Assembly (NCBI GenBank): GCA_023055425.1
Contig: JALGPY010000002.1
Location: forward strand, 50,615,321 to 50,679,320
Reading direction: 5' to 3'
Length of the DNA: 64,000 nt
Origin: Linanthus parryae
Taxonomy: Eukaryota > Streptophyta > Magnoliopsida > Ericales > Polemoniaceae
The notes beneath the pieces are model-generated. The model did not search any database. It was given only the letters and a program-made list of their open reading frames with translations, and was not told where the DNA came from. Numbering within the stretch: position 1 is the stretch's first letter; every line of letters begins with the position of its first letter. Below, piece by piece: positions 31,831-42,794 of the stretch. The translations under genes and the position numbers were made by a program.

Positions 31831-34800
31831 ATGAATCTCCTAAGTTGGAACGTGCGAGGGCTTGGGAACCCTAGCACGGTCCTCTCGCTTTGCGATCTCG
31901 TGAAGCACCATGATCCCAGTTTGGTTTTCCTCATGGAGACTAAACAAACAAGAAAGGAGATGATTAAAGTGAAAAATACGGTGGGGTATGAAAAAAGCTT
32001 TTTCGTTGACTCTGAGGGACGAAAAGGCGGTCTAGACTTGCTATGGAAGAGCTCTATTAATGTTACCATTCTGTCATCTACACTGTCACATATTGATGCA
32101 ATAGTGGAAGAAGAAGACAAATCTGTTTGGCACTTTACAGGTTTTTATGGGAATCCCGTTAAGGAGGAAAGAAAGCACTCTTGGGAACTCCTAAGAAGAC
32201 CGAAACAGACGCCAAATAGCCCCTAGTTGGTTGTGGGCGATTTTAATGCAATCGTTGCAAGTGACGAGAAGAAGGGGGGACAGGCTGTTAATATCAGCCA
32301 AGTTCTTAACTTCAAGGAAATTTTGGACGAGCTGGATATTCATGATCTCGGTTATGAGGGGAGTACCTTTACGTGGAACAATAATAGAACTGAAGACAGC
32401 AATGTCAGAGAGCGGTTGGATCGAGCCGGAGCAACAATCCAGTGGATGGATAGGCGAAGGGGAGTTCGGGTGACTAACCTCCACTGGCCTAACTCAGACC
32501 ATAATCCAGTGGTCATTCAGTGGGGTAAAGAAAATACCCATAGGCCACGGGGGCGGTTTCAGTTCGAACGCATGTGGCTTAATCACGAGGGTTTTGAATA
32601 TTTTGTGAAATGAAATTGGGAGGCTACCAGGGGAGTTGGCCTCTATAATCGGCTAGAAGCACTAGCAGGCGAGTGCAAAGTGTGGGATAAGCAGGTTTTC
32701 GGTTCAGTGAGGCAGCAGACAGTACGAATCCCGCAAGAACTGGCAGAAATTGACAACCAGGTGTGTACCGAACAAAACAGGAAGAGGAAGTGGGAACTTG
32801 AAGGAAAATACAATAGACTGCTAGAAAGAGAAGAAATAATGTGGTACCAGCAGGCGAGAACAGATTGGCTGAAATATGGGCACCAAAACACAAGATTTTT
32901 TCATCAAAGGGCAACCTTGCGCCGGGCTAGAAACAGTATGGAAGGGATTGAGGACGTGGACGGTAAATGGTTAACGGAGGAACAGGAGATCGCAAGAGTC
33001 CTTGAACAACATTTTGCTAATATCTTTAACTCTAGTTGCCCATCAGTAGACGATATGGAAGTTGCGTTGGAACCCATGGAAGTGCAGATCACGAGACCTG
33101 ACACTTATGGAAGAGCCTTATACCAGGAAAGAGGTGGAAGAATCCCTCTTCCAAATGTCACCAGACAAATCCCCGGGAATCGATGGATTCAACGCGGGTT
33201 TTTTCCAGCGATTCTGGGGTACGATTGGAGACGGAGTCAGCAAACCTTGCCTCGAAATTCTAAATGAAGGTAAAGACTTGAAGGAGTACAACCGTACGCT
33301 AATCACACTAATCCCTAAGGTGAAACAAGCGCGAAGGCCAGGTGACTTCCGTCCTATTAGCTTATGTACAATAATTTATAAAAAAATTTCTAAAGCTATA
33401 GCTATGAGACTCAAAAGGGTACTGCCCTCCATCATCAGTGATCACCAAAGTTCCTTTATCCCTGGTCGACTTATGTCGGATAACATACTAACCGCTTTTG
33501 AAATGATTCACTCGCTCAAGACGCGAAAGAATGGGAAAAAGGGTATCTAGCCCTAAAAGTGGACATGAGTAAGGCTTACGGTAGCGTCGAATGGGAGTTT
33601 TTGCGTGAGACCCTTAACCACATTGGTTTTGGTCCAAAATTTATTAGCCAGGTTATGAACTGCATTTGTTCGGTGCAGTTTTCGTTTATTCGCAATGGAT
33701 CCATCACGGGGTATGTGGTACCAGAAAGGGGACTAAGGCAGGGTTGTCCCATTTCTCCATACCCATTCCTAATTTGCAGTGAAGTGTTGTTGAGAGCTGT
33801 CACTGCGGCAGTTGATAGAGGAGATTTGGCAGCAGTGACAGCTTCCCGGGGTGGGCCTGCCATATCCCACCTATTTTTTGCTGACGATAGCTTATTCTCT
33901 TTTATAGGCAAATACAGAGCAGATATCAAAATTATTACAAATCATTGAGATCTATGGCCTAGCTTCGGGGCAGCAGATAAACCCGAACAAGTCAGCTATG
34001 GTCTTCTCCTCCAATGTTCCGAGTCCAACGAAGACAGAGATCCTTTAATTCTGCGGTATGGTCGAGGTAGAGAAGTACGACAAGTATCTGGGTCTTCCTA
34101 CGACAATGGGAAGAAACACGTCAATAACATTCAACATTATCATAGAAAGACTCATTAGCAAGCTAAAAGGCTGGAAGGAGAGGACACTCACACAGGGGGA
34201 CAAAGAAGTCTTGATCAGGGCAATAGCAGAGGCGCTTCCAACGTATGCCATGTCATGCTTCAAGCTGCCAGATGGGATCTGCGACAAAATTGAGAAGATA
34301 ATTCGTCAACTTTGGTGGAGCAATTCGGGACAAGAAAGGGGCATCGCGTGGATAGCTTGGGACAATATCCAGAGAAGTAAGCGGGAGGAAGGTCTAGCTT
34401 TCAGAAACTTTAAGAAGTTTAATAATGCTATGTTAGCAAAACAAAGCTGGAGGATCATACAGAGGCCAAACTCAATTCTAGCAAGGGTTTTGAAAGTAAA
34501 ATATTTTGCGGACAAACCTTTCCTGGAGGCACAACTGGGGACGGGAGCTTCTTTAGCCTGGAGGAGTATTCTGGAGGGACGTAAACTGCTACAGATGGGT
34601 CTCCGATGTAAGATTGGCAATGGAATGGCAATTCGGATGCACGACCGGTGGATTCCCAGAGAGTCTTCATTCTCGATGATTTCAAAAACCCCTTGGACAA
34701 GCAATATGAAGGTTAATGAGTTTATAGACAGAGATAAAATGGAGTGGAATAAGAAGAAATTAGCATAAAACATGGAAGTATGGGATTTAATTGAAATTTT

Positions 34801-35925
34801 AGACATACAGTCACCTGATAGAGCAAGGAAAGACCGGCTAGTTTGGCATTTCACCGAGGACGGAGTCTATAGTGTTAAATCGGGCTACAACATAGCTATG
34901 AGGAAGGAGAGAGAAACAATTGAAGGATCATCTTTTGGTATATACAACCCAGTTGCAGAAGTGTGGAAGTTGAAGATTCCCACGAAGATCAAACATTTCA
35001 TCTAGAGAGCCCAGTTTAACAGCCTCGCCACAGCAAACAACCTGAAAAAGAGAGGTATAAAGAGTTCTCGGCTTTGTCCTTTTTGCGCAAAATCTGAAGA
35101 GTCTAGTTTTCACATCTTACATGACTGCAAGAAGGTTCGTCAAGTATGGGAAACAACGCTAGGAGCAGCTTGGTATGAAGAAGCAAAATCTGGGTCTTTG
35201 ACTGGATCCATCAACAATTCCTGAAGAAACCCAGATCTCACATGTCACTATTCTGCTTTACAATATGGATTCTATGGGGTGCAAGAAACCAAAAGATCTT
35301 TCAAAAGATTGAACCGGACTTTCCCTCGATGGCAAACTCAGTATTCAATAGATACGAAGAAACATAGAAAGTTTGGTCAGAGAATAAGACGATACCTGAA
35401 AGGGGACGGAGTAGAGACACATCGTGGAATCTGCCGGCGGAAAATCAAGTAAAAGCAAATTACGACCGGGCTTGGAACCCAGCGAACAAGACGACGTCTG
35501 TTGGAGTTGTTATACGAGATGAAAACGGGAAACTAATAGAAGCGGCGAGAAGAAAACTCCGGCGATGCTCCTCAGCAAAAGAAACAGAACTCCGAGCGGC
35601 AATATTGACAATGGAAATGACCCGAAGAAAAGGACTAAGGAAGGTGATCCTGGAAGGAGATTCAACCACAGTAGTCTGAACTTTGAAACGGAGTATCAAT
35701 GGAGACCAGTGGGAAGATCTATCATCATTTGGAGAACTGTGTGATACAGCTAATGAGGCTCTTGGTGGTTTCGAAGAGCTAATCTCGAGATGGGTGCCGC
35801 GTGCTGTCAACCATGCAGCACACCACGTGGCAACTTACCCCATTGATGGCAAAGACGCGTGCAGCTGGATAGACGAGCCCGTGTGGCTAAGGAAGCTCCT
35901 AGAACGAGATAGAGGAGTAGGATAA
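31831..35925 (+). pseudogene. LINE-A ORF2 (endonuclease, RT, RNase H), many lesions
   Basis: The endonuclease starts at 31831 with LLSWNVRGLGNPS and LVFLMETKQ, then LVVGDFNAIVASDEKKGG and NSDHNPVVIQW (APE-type motifs). Stops occur at 32224 and 32613. RT lies in 33062-33948 after a frameshift: DFRPISLCTIIYKKISKA, SSFIPGRLMSDNIL, VDMSKAYGSVEWEF (Asp) and LFFADDSLFSF (FADD). The thumb-like part 34058-34768 has WKERTLTQGDKEVLIRA. The zf-RVT stretch 34772-35110 has FIxRAQFN-like sequence and CPFCAKSEES. RNase H at 35460-35925 has VVIRDENGKLIEAA and KETELRAAILTMEM. At least eight stops or shifts by eye. Confidence 0.85.
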
Positions 35926-36104
35926 TTAGTTTTTACCCTTTTTTGTTTCTTGTTTTGTGATAGTCTTTTCCCTCAAAAAAAGTAATTACCTAAACACCAC
36001 AGAACTTTAGGAAATTACAGAGAGACCCAAAGTTCTAGATAATACAGAAAACACCCCTAGAGATAGAATAAATAGCAAAAACAATATCTTCATTTAACAC
36101 GTGA

Positions 36105-36525
36105 GATTAAACTTCATACCGATCTCTTCAAATTTGCTTCCATATAAAGAATATTGGCTGCCAAGAATATTCTCTTTGGTTTTCAAAGTGTTCGGTGATA
36201 TGTATGTTCAGCCTTTTAATATCCCGGTTTGATTATTGTAATAAGTACATGTTTTTTAAGGCATTGTAATAAATACACTCTATAAAGGAAAGGGTATATC
36301 GTATATTTTAAGAATGCACGTATCTATGTAAACATTCTTAGAAGATAGGATATACCTTTTCTTTTTCTTTTGAGAATTAAAACCAAAAGAATGTGAATAA
36401 CCATGAAGATTTCCTACCAAATCCATCAAGAATTTGCTTCCATCTAAAGAGAATCGTTTGGGTATATAAACTCAAAGAAACCATGGACCTTCAAAATCAA
36501 TCTCAATCGGTAGAGTTAATAAAGT
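36105..36525 (+). promoter_or_regulatory. Upstream region of X8-1 with TATA box and hairpin
   Basis: A TATA-like GGTATATAAAC lies at 36461-36471, about 75 bases before the ATG. A near-perfect inverted repeat (arms 36288-36316 and 36333-36361, 4 mismatches in 29, 16-nt loop) lies further upstream, as does the short palindromic AGAATATTGGCTGCCAAGAATATTCT at about 36147. The phrase TTTGCTTCCAT(A/C)TAAAGA occurs twice (about 36132 and 36433). Confidence 0.5.
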
Positions 36526-37069
36526 GTGACTGATAAAGAAAAGATGGTAAAGGCTGATTTCTTCATCTTCCTCTTGTTGATTTGCACAATTAGTGGTTGC
36601 ACTAGCTCAAGAGACTCCAACGCATTGGAACAAGATAAGTTCAACATTGTGAGTTATATTCTTCATTGTCCAGTCCATGCATGTCTCATTCATATACAAC
36701 ACGAGATTTTATATAGCTTCTCACTATTTTAAGTTTTGATCCAGTCAAAAATTTGGTGCGTAGCGCGGGGGAAAACTCCTTTTAACGTACTCCAGAAAGC
36801 TATTGATTTCTATTGCACGCAACCGAGGATAGACTGCAGTGTAATACAACATGGTGGCTCTTGTTTTATGCCTAATAATATTTACAACCATGCATCTGTC
36901 GTTTTTAACCAATGGTTTAGAGCACATGTTGACCGTGACTGCCCTCCGAATATTGCAATGACAACTTTTACTGATCCTTGTAAGTTACCCTTTCAGAATT
37001 CAACATCTCTTCTCTCTGTGTCTCTCTTTTTTCATTATGTATATATTACAGAATATATTATCTTTTTTT

Positions 37070-38087
37070 TGTTAGAAACAATGGACTCGTTTTGTTCTTG
37101 TTAGAATAAAGCAGTAACTGAAGAAGAAGGAAAAGACGAAGCAGAGAGAACTTACAGATATACAGATGGCTTAGAGACGCAATAATGTGGCGAAGAGCAG
37201 TCTCGTGCATCCACGATCTCCTTAAGGCAATATTCGCTGGGTACCTTAGGTGCCTTGGTTCTTTCTGTAGCGAACTGCCTCCCAGGATGAAAGCTCTTCC
37301 GATGTTGCAGACGAAGCACCGGGCTGCAACACCCAACGAACAAGACTAGCAGATGGAGAATTTGGTAGAGAGATTGATAGCAGAGAATGAACGAGTTCGG
37401 AATGAGTAAATCTGAGAGAGGAAACTTCCTTTTATAGAAGTTGAACGGGTTGGTTGAGGAGACACAACCGTTCGGACGGTTACAACTGCTGGGTTTGACA
37501 GTTAATTAACCGCTCGGTTAATTAACGACTATTTAACGACACTGTTAATTACTGAAAACATTGTGTCTGTTAATTTTCTGGGCTAGAAAAGTTAGTTTCT
37601 GGCCCAAAAAGAATTAGTCCATAGTAAGGCCCAACAACCCAAACCCACGCACACGCCACAACCCGGCCCGTGCCCGAACCCGAACCCGAGACCGAGCCGG
37701 CCGGACGGACGGCGGCGGCGGCGCGCGCGCGCACGCGTGTGGTGGTTCGAACCGTGTCTAGGTCCTCCCTCCTGCACAAAATGTGCTTCGCCCTAAGGGC
37801 GTGCCCTTATAGGTCAATGTTGAAGTATATAAACACTTCAAACTCTCTCTTCCTCAAGATGTGAGTTCATTTATTTTGGGAACATAAACCCAACCTCAAA
37901 ACCCCAACTTCTATTGCTTATTGTTCATTCATTTCTTAATGGTTTTTGACGAGTGAGTAACCAAAACAATCACCAAGTTACCCTCTATGTGTTGGTGTGA
38001 TTAGTTTGGTTAACTCTCGAATGAGCCGGATGAAAACCGAACTCAAAGTCGGTCAAAAACCAACTTGTCGAAGACCATTTTCCAACA
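37070..38087 (-). repeat. Copia-2 3' LTR
   Basis: 1018 bp, TG/CA ends, with the polypurine tract on its inner side (complement of ATCCCCCACAT, 38088-38098). A GC-rich simple stretch (GGCGGCGGCGGCGCGCGCG) lies at about 37710-37735. The minus-strand TATA-like CTATAAAAGG is at about 37430-37440. Short open frames within it are leader frames, not genes. Confidence 0.9.
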
Positions 38088-38667
38088 ATCCCCCACATGA
38101 ATGACCAATCAGCGTTAAAACCGAAAGATCAAGTGGGTATTTTTAATTCCCTTTGTTGGTAATTAATTGCCTAAAGAAAAGTAGCCTTGGGCCTTGAAAT
38201 TTTCCATTAGTGAGATACTATAGGGTATACTGGCTTAGTCAGTATGCGAAGCGCTTTGAACTGCCTTGTCGCGGTGTATACCTAGTCGATAGTAACCACA
38301 CAATTAATACCTGAGCATAGTCTGTTCTCATGGTTGTGCTCATTTTGGCCTTGAGACACTATTGCCTGGTTTCATGAGTAGTCTTAGAGGATTATGCCTT
38401 ATCATCCTCCTAGAACCGTCCCCAGTTCCTACTCACATAGGTGAGATACATTTAAGGGTATCTATCCATACTCATCTTAACATGTGATCTCATTAAAAGC
38501 ATAGCTTACCCTAGTCCTATCACTCGTCGCCCTAGGAATGGGATTGAAACGTAGTTTCTTTCATGAGTGATCTTAATATTTGCACAAATAGTTAGGTTGT
38601 CCCTTTTGAACCTAGTTATTGGGATCTCCAATCTCCTAGGTTGGGTTTTCCGCTATCGTGCAACTCT

Positions 38668-40107
38668 TTACGAGATTGGCATTAGCCCCATTCCCCTTGA
38701 CGAACTTGCAACTAATTCTCTCGATAGACCTTTGGTCAGTTGATCCGCTAAGTTTTCTTTTGACTTCACATAATCGATCGATATTATCCCTTGTGAGAGA
38801 AGTTGCCTAATGGTATTATGCCTTCGACGCATATGTCTAGACTTACCATTATATATACTACTTTGCGCCTTGCCTATTGCAGATTGACTATCGCAATGAA
38901 TGCAAATAGATGGCACAGGCTTTGGCCATATTGGAATGTCCTCGAGGAAATGGCGAAGCCATTCAGCTTCTTCCCCTGCCTTGTCTAACGCTATGAACTC
39001 CGATTCCATAGTAGACCTTGCAATGCACGTCTGCTTTGATGATTTCCAACATATTGCCGCTCCTCCGAGGGTAAATACATACCCACTCGTTGATTTGGAA
39101 TCTTTTGTATCAGATATCCAATTAGCATCGCAATATCCTTCCAATACTGCAGGATAGTTGGAATATTGTAATCCTAGATCTTTAGTGTATCGTAGATACC
39201 TTAATACTCGGATTATAGCTGTCCAGTGATCCTTTCCAGGGTTACTGGTGAACCGACTAAGTTTTCCAACCGCTTGTGCGATGTCTGGCCGAGTACAATT
39301 CATAATGTACATGAGGCTTCCAATTATTTGAGCATACTCTAATTGCTTGATAGCTATGCCACGATTCTTGGCGAGATGCATGCTCACATCGACTGGTGTC
39401 TTTACTGGCTTGCTGTTAGTTTGATCGAACTTTTCGAGAACTTTCTCAATATAGTGAGATTGAGTTAGCGCATAGCCATTTTGAGTTCTAGAAATTTTTA
39501 TTCCTAGAATAACATCGGCCTCCCCTAAATCCTTCATATCGAAGGTTGTGGACAACAACTTTTTGGTGGCACGAATTATTGTCTCGTTACTTCCGAGAAT
39601 TAACATATCGTCTACATAGAGACATATTATTACACATCCATTGTTGACAGTTTTAGAATAGACACATTTGTCACATTCATTTGTTCTAAAACCATTGGTT
39701 GTCATAACCATGTCGAACTTTTCATGCCATTGTTTGGGAGCCTGTTTTAATCCGTATAGGGATTTCTTTAATCGACAATATTTTCCTTCATTTCCTGGGA
39801 CTCGGAACCCTTCAGGTTGTTCCATGTAGATTTCTTCGTCTAATTCTCCGTTAAGAAATGCAGTCTTGACATTCATTTGATGGATTTCAAGATTAAAGAT
39901 TGCTGCAATAGCAATTAACATACGGATGGAAGTTATCCTTGTTACAGGAGAATAGGTATCGAAGAAATCTATTCCTTCCTTTTGCTTATAACCCTTGGCT
40001 ACTAGCCTCGCCTTATATTTGTCGATGGATCCGTCGGGTTTTAACGCTTGAAAACCCACTTGCAACCTAGAGGTTTGCAACCTTGAGGTAGGTCCACTAA
40101 TTCCCAC
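38668..40107 (-). pseudogene. Copia-2 reverse transcriptase and RNase H
   Basis: [41 protein letters not shown] (Asn where copia RTs usually have Asp in LDVKTAFL), [18 protein letters not shown] and [15 protein letters not shown] (YVDD). RNase [60 protein letters not shown] and [11 protein letters not shown]. The start of the frame is a frameshift just upstream of LKPDGS (about 40050): the preceding WVFK is in another frame. Confidence 0.88.
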
Positions 40108-40127
40108 GTATTATTGTGCAATATTGA

Positions 40128-40532
40128 TTATATCTCGCTCTTAACGGCCTCTTTCCAGTAAGGAGCGTCCACACTTGCCATTGCTTCCTTATAGGAAGTA
40201 GGATCATTTTCAAGCATGTAAGTAAGGAAATCAGGTCCGAAAGATTTTTCGGTCCTTTGTCTTTTGCTCCTCCTTGGCTCTTCATCTTGATCGTCTCCAA
40301 ATGTAGAGTCGTATGTCCGTTTTTCTTTTTCAGACGTTTTTTCTTTGTAAGGAAAGATGTCTTCAAAGAAAGATGCGTTTGATGATTCGATAATCGTATT
40401 TTCGTGAATATCTGGTATTTCCGATTTATGAACCAGAAATCGATATGCACTACTATTCAAAGCATATCCGATGAAGACGCAATCGACTGTTTTGGGACCG
40501 AGTTTCACTTTCTTAGGAAGTGGTGTAGCCAC
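40128..40532 (-). pseudogene. Copia-2 linker between integrase and RT
   Basis: Starts after a TAG at about 40548 (in the integrase segment LRVxGCLAK, where Trp is expected) and continues GPKTVDCVFIGYALNSSAYR, the copia integrase C-terminal signature, then an acidic linker and NDPTSYKEAMASVDAPYWKE. Ends at a TAA (about 40126) in SEIxSIL, where Gln is expected. Two single-base nonsense changes thus explain the breaks. Confidence 0.85.
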
Positions 40533-40547
40533 TTTAGCGAGACATCC

Positions 40548-42599
40548 CTAAACTCGTAGATGTTTGTAAGAGGGCGTTCGTCCTTTCCATAATTCATATG
40601 GAGTTTTATCATCCTTTTTCTTAGGTATTCTATTGAGAATATAATTGGCACTAAGTAACGCTTCCCCCCACAAATTCTGGGGCAATCCAGAACTTAGAAG
40701 TAATGCGTTCAGCATTTCTTTTAAGGTTCTATTTTTCCTTTCGGCTACACCGTTTTGTTGCGGTGTGTAGGGCGCCGAATATTGGTGGATTATTCCACTT
40801 TGCACACAAATTTCTGCGAAGGGAGAATCATACTCTCCTCCTCGGTCACTACGTAGAATTTTAATCCTTTTGCTAAGTTGGTTTTCTACCTCTGCTTTGT
40901 ATTGCTTAAAAGCATCCAAAGCCTCATCTCGACTATTTAATAGGTAAACATAGCAGTATTTTGTACAATCGTCGATAAATGTAATAAAATACTTCTTCCC
41001 ACCTCTTGTTGGTGCAAACTTTAAGTCACATATATCGGTGTGAATTAATTCAAGAGGACTAGTCGTCTTTAAACCAATAGGTTTAAAGGATTGTCTTGTT
41101 AATTTTGCCTCAACACAAATTTCACACTTGTGATTAAAGTTAATTTCACTTTTTGAAAGATGGTCCAAAGTCATTAGTTTTCGAATTGATTCATAATTAA
41201 CATGACCAAGTCTTCCATGCCACAAACATGAAGAAATAGAAGAAGTAGAAGAAGTAGACGACTCAAGCACGTAGTTAATAGCTGCATTCTTATTCATAGC
41301 CGAGACAATCATTACATTGAGTTTGAACATCTCATCCTTCAAGTAACCCCTACCCACATACTCTCCTCTCTTGGTTATTACACATTTGTCGGATTCAAAG
41401 ACTAGTCTGAATCCTTTCTTGCTAAGTACAGAACCAGAGACTAAGTTCTTCCTAATGTCTGGAACATGGAGAACATCATTGAGTACTAATTTCTTTCCGG
41501 AGGTCATCTTGAGGATTAGCGCTCCTTTGCCTTTGACGGTGGATGTTGCTGAATTCCCCATATAGATTTGTTCCTCGGTATCAACAGTCTCATAGGAAGC
41601 AAACATGCTTTCATCCGAACATATGTAGCGGGTGGCGCCGGTGTCAACCCACCATTCTCGAGGATTTCCTTCGGCAAGGTTCACTTCTGAAATCACGGCT
41701 GCAAAGTTGCCGCCTTCATCATCGTCCTTGGCTTCGGCCATGTGAACTTCGGGCTTCTTGCCTTTGGAGGTCTTTCGCTTCTTTAGGCAATCCTTGATCA
41801 TATGGCCCGTCTTGCCACAATTGTGACACTTGCCCGTAAACCTCTTCTTCTTTTCGGTAGGAACACCGTGTTTCCGTTTGAGATTGTTGGATTCCGAACC
41901 TCCCTCCACCATATTTGCTCTAGGTTGGTGGCTAGTCGAGGGTCTTTCGTCGGCAATCCAATTGCCTTCTTCAATCCTGAGACGGACAATCAAGTCTTCC
42001 ATGCTCATCCCCTTTCTTTTATGCTTTAGGTAGTTTTTGTAGTTCTTCCATGCCGGCGGCAACTTGTGGATCATGACTCCAACGAGAAACTCTTCGGGAA
42101 GGATCATACTCTCGGATTGGACGTCATGAATTAGGAATTGGAACTCTTGAACCTGCGACATGATACTTTTGTTATCTACCATCCTAAACTCTAGAAAATT
42201 TTCCACTACGAACTTTTTGGCTCCCGCATCTTCTGTTTTGTATTTTTTCTCGAGGGATTGCCAAAGTTCTTTAGCAGTCTTTACAGCGGAGTACACATTA
42301 TACAACTGATTTTCTAGGCTATTTAATACATAATTTCTCGCTAAAAAATCAGAATGATGCCAAGCATCAGCCGCTAAGACTGCTTCTTTTGTTGGATTTT
42401 CAGAGATTTTAGGTGCGTCCTCCGTCAGGTACTTTTCAAGACTTAGGGTGGTAAGATAGAAATACATTTTCTGCTGCCACCTTTTGAAGTCTTTTCCGGA
42501 GAATTTTTCAGGTTTTTCAACCAGATGAGCATTGACTGGTATAGTCGGCACTGCCGCATTCGTGGGCGCCGTGCTAGTCTCGGTTCGTCCGTCTTCCAT
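40548..42599 (-). CDS. Copia-2 gag, protease and integrase core
   Basis: The ATG at 42599 (MEDGRTETSTAP) is preferred over the upstream frame extension because gag-like sequence starts there. Gag has EKFSGKDFKRWQQKMYFYL and LWQSLEKKYKTED; the knuckle CHNCGKTGHMIKDC is at about residue 270; protease WWVDTGATRYIC (DTGA) and VLHVPDIRKNLVSGSVLS follow. Integrase has LWHGRLGHVNYES and CEICVEAK (zinc), HTDICDLKFAPTRGGKKYF (Asp), LRSDRGGEYDSPF (Asp) and QQNGVAERKNRTLKE (Glu), then NRIPKKKDDKTPYELW. The frame is intact for about 680 codons, ended by one TAG. Confidence 0.88.
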   Translation of the reverse strand: MEDGRTETSTAPTNAAVPTIPVNAHLVEKPEKFSGKDFKRWQQKMYFYLTTLSLEKYLTEDAPKISENPTKEAVLAADAWHHSDFLARNYVLNSLENQLYNVYSAVKTAKELWQSLEKKYKTEDAGAKKFVVENFLEFRMVDNKSIMSQVQEFQFLIHDVQSESMILPEEFLVGVMIHKLPPAWKNYKNYLKHKRKGMSMEDLIVRLRIEEGNWIADERPSTSHQPRANMVEGGSESNNLKRKHGVPTEKKKRFTGKCHNCGKTGHMIKDCLKKRKTSKGKKPEVHMAEAKDDDEGGNFAAVISEVNLAEGNPREWWVDTGATRYICSDESMFASYETVDTEEQIYMGNSATSTVKGKGALILKMTSGKKLVLNDVLHVPDIRKNLVSGSVLSKKGFRLVFESDKCVITKRGEYVGRGYLKDEMFKLNVMIVSAMNKNAAINYVLESSTSSTSSISSCLWHGRLGHVNYESIRKLMTLDHLSKSEINFNHKCEICVEAKLTRQSFKPIGLKTTSPLELIHTDICDLKFAPTRGGKKYFITFIDDCTKYCYVYLLNSRDEALDAFKQYKAEVENQLSKRIKILRSDRGGEYDSPFAEICVQSGIIHQYSAPYTPQQNGVAERKNRTLKEMLNALLLSSGLPQNLWGEALLSANYILNRIPKKKDDKTPYELWKGRTPSYKHLRV

Positions 42600-42780
42600 T
42601 GCTAAACAAGAAAACAGTTTGTTTAGATACAATATAGAAGCGGACTGACTGCCAACATATTATAAAATAAATCTGTCCGTAATAACTAGAAACAGATATA
42701 AATAAAAATATTCTTTCTGAAAAATAATCTTTCTGAAAATAAATTTCAGTTACTGTTTTGAGAACAGAACAGAGTCCGAT

Positions 42781-42792
42781 TATTGCCTTAAG
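42781..42792 (-). promoter_or_regulatory. Copia-2 sequence in PBS position, complementary to its own LTR
   Basis: Two bases inside the 5' LTR the minus strand reads CTTAAGGCAATA. This is not the TGGTATCAGAGC seen in copia-1 and the TRIM. Its exact complement TATTGCCTTAAG occurs in the minus-strand LTR at 42946-42957 (and in the other LTR at 37221-37232). Whether it serves as a primer site, RNA stem or neither is open. Confidence 0.5.
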
Positions 42793-42794
42793 AT

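Larger units (their letters stand above)
30434..35982 (+). mobile_element. LINE-A: full-length but decayed L1 inside the copia-1 5' LTR
   Basis: Bounded by a 15-bp target duplication TAATTACCTAAACAC (30419-30433 and 35983-35997) and ending in a short A tract (AAAAAAAG). It carries an L1 ORF1 with a CCHC knuckle, then ORF2 with endonuclease, RT, zf-RVT and RNase H on the plus strand. Many stops and a few frameshifts, but length and 5' start suggest a full-length insertion. It must be younger than copia-1. Confidence 0.92.
25221..36099 (-). mobile_element. Copia-1: complete Ty1/copia element, 5' LTR split by an L1
   Basis: Flanked by a perfect 5-bp duplication CGTGA (25216-25220 and 36100-36104). 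The left (3') LTR is 25221-25504. The right (5') LTR is 30252-30433 plus 35998-36099, interrupted by an L1 with its own 15-bp TSD; both LTRs are 284 bp when the L1 and one TSD copy are removed. They differ at about fifteen positions by eye. PBS, PPT, gag, protease, integrase, RT and RNase H are present on the minus strand with the integrase-before-RT order of copia. Several frame breaks make it inactive. Confidence 0.93.

Noticed and set aside
37570..37864. Arg/Ala-rich frames on both strands in the copia-2 LTR
   Set aside because: They come from the GCGGCG/CGCGCG simple repeat, and are not kept in the other LTR.
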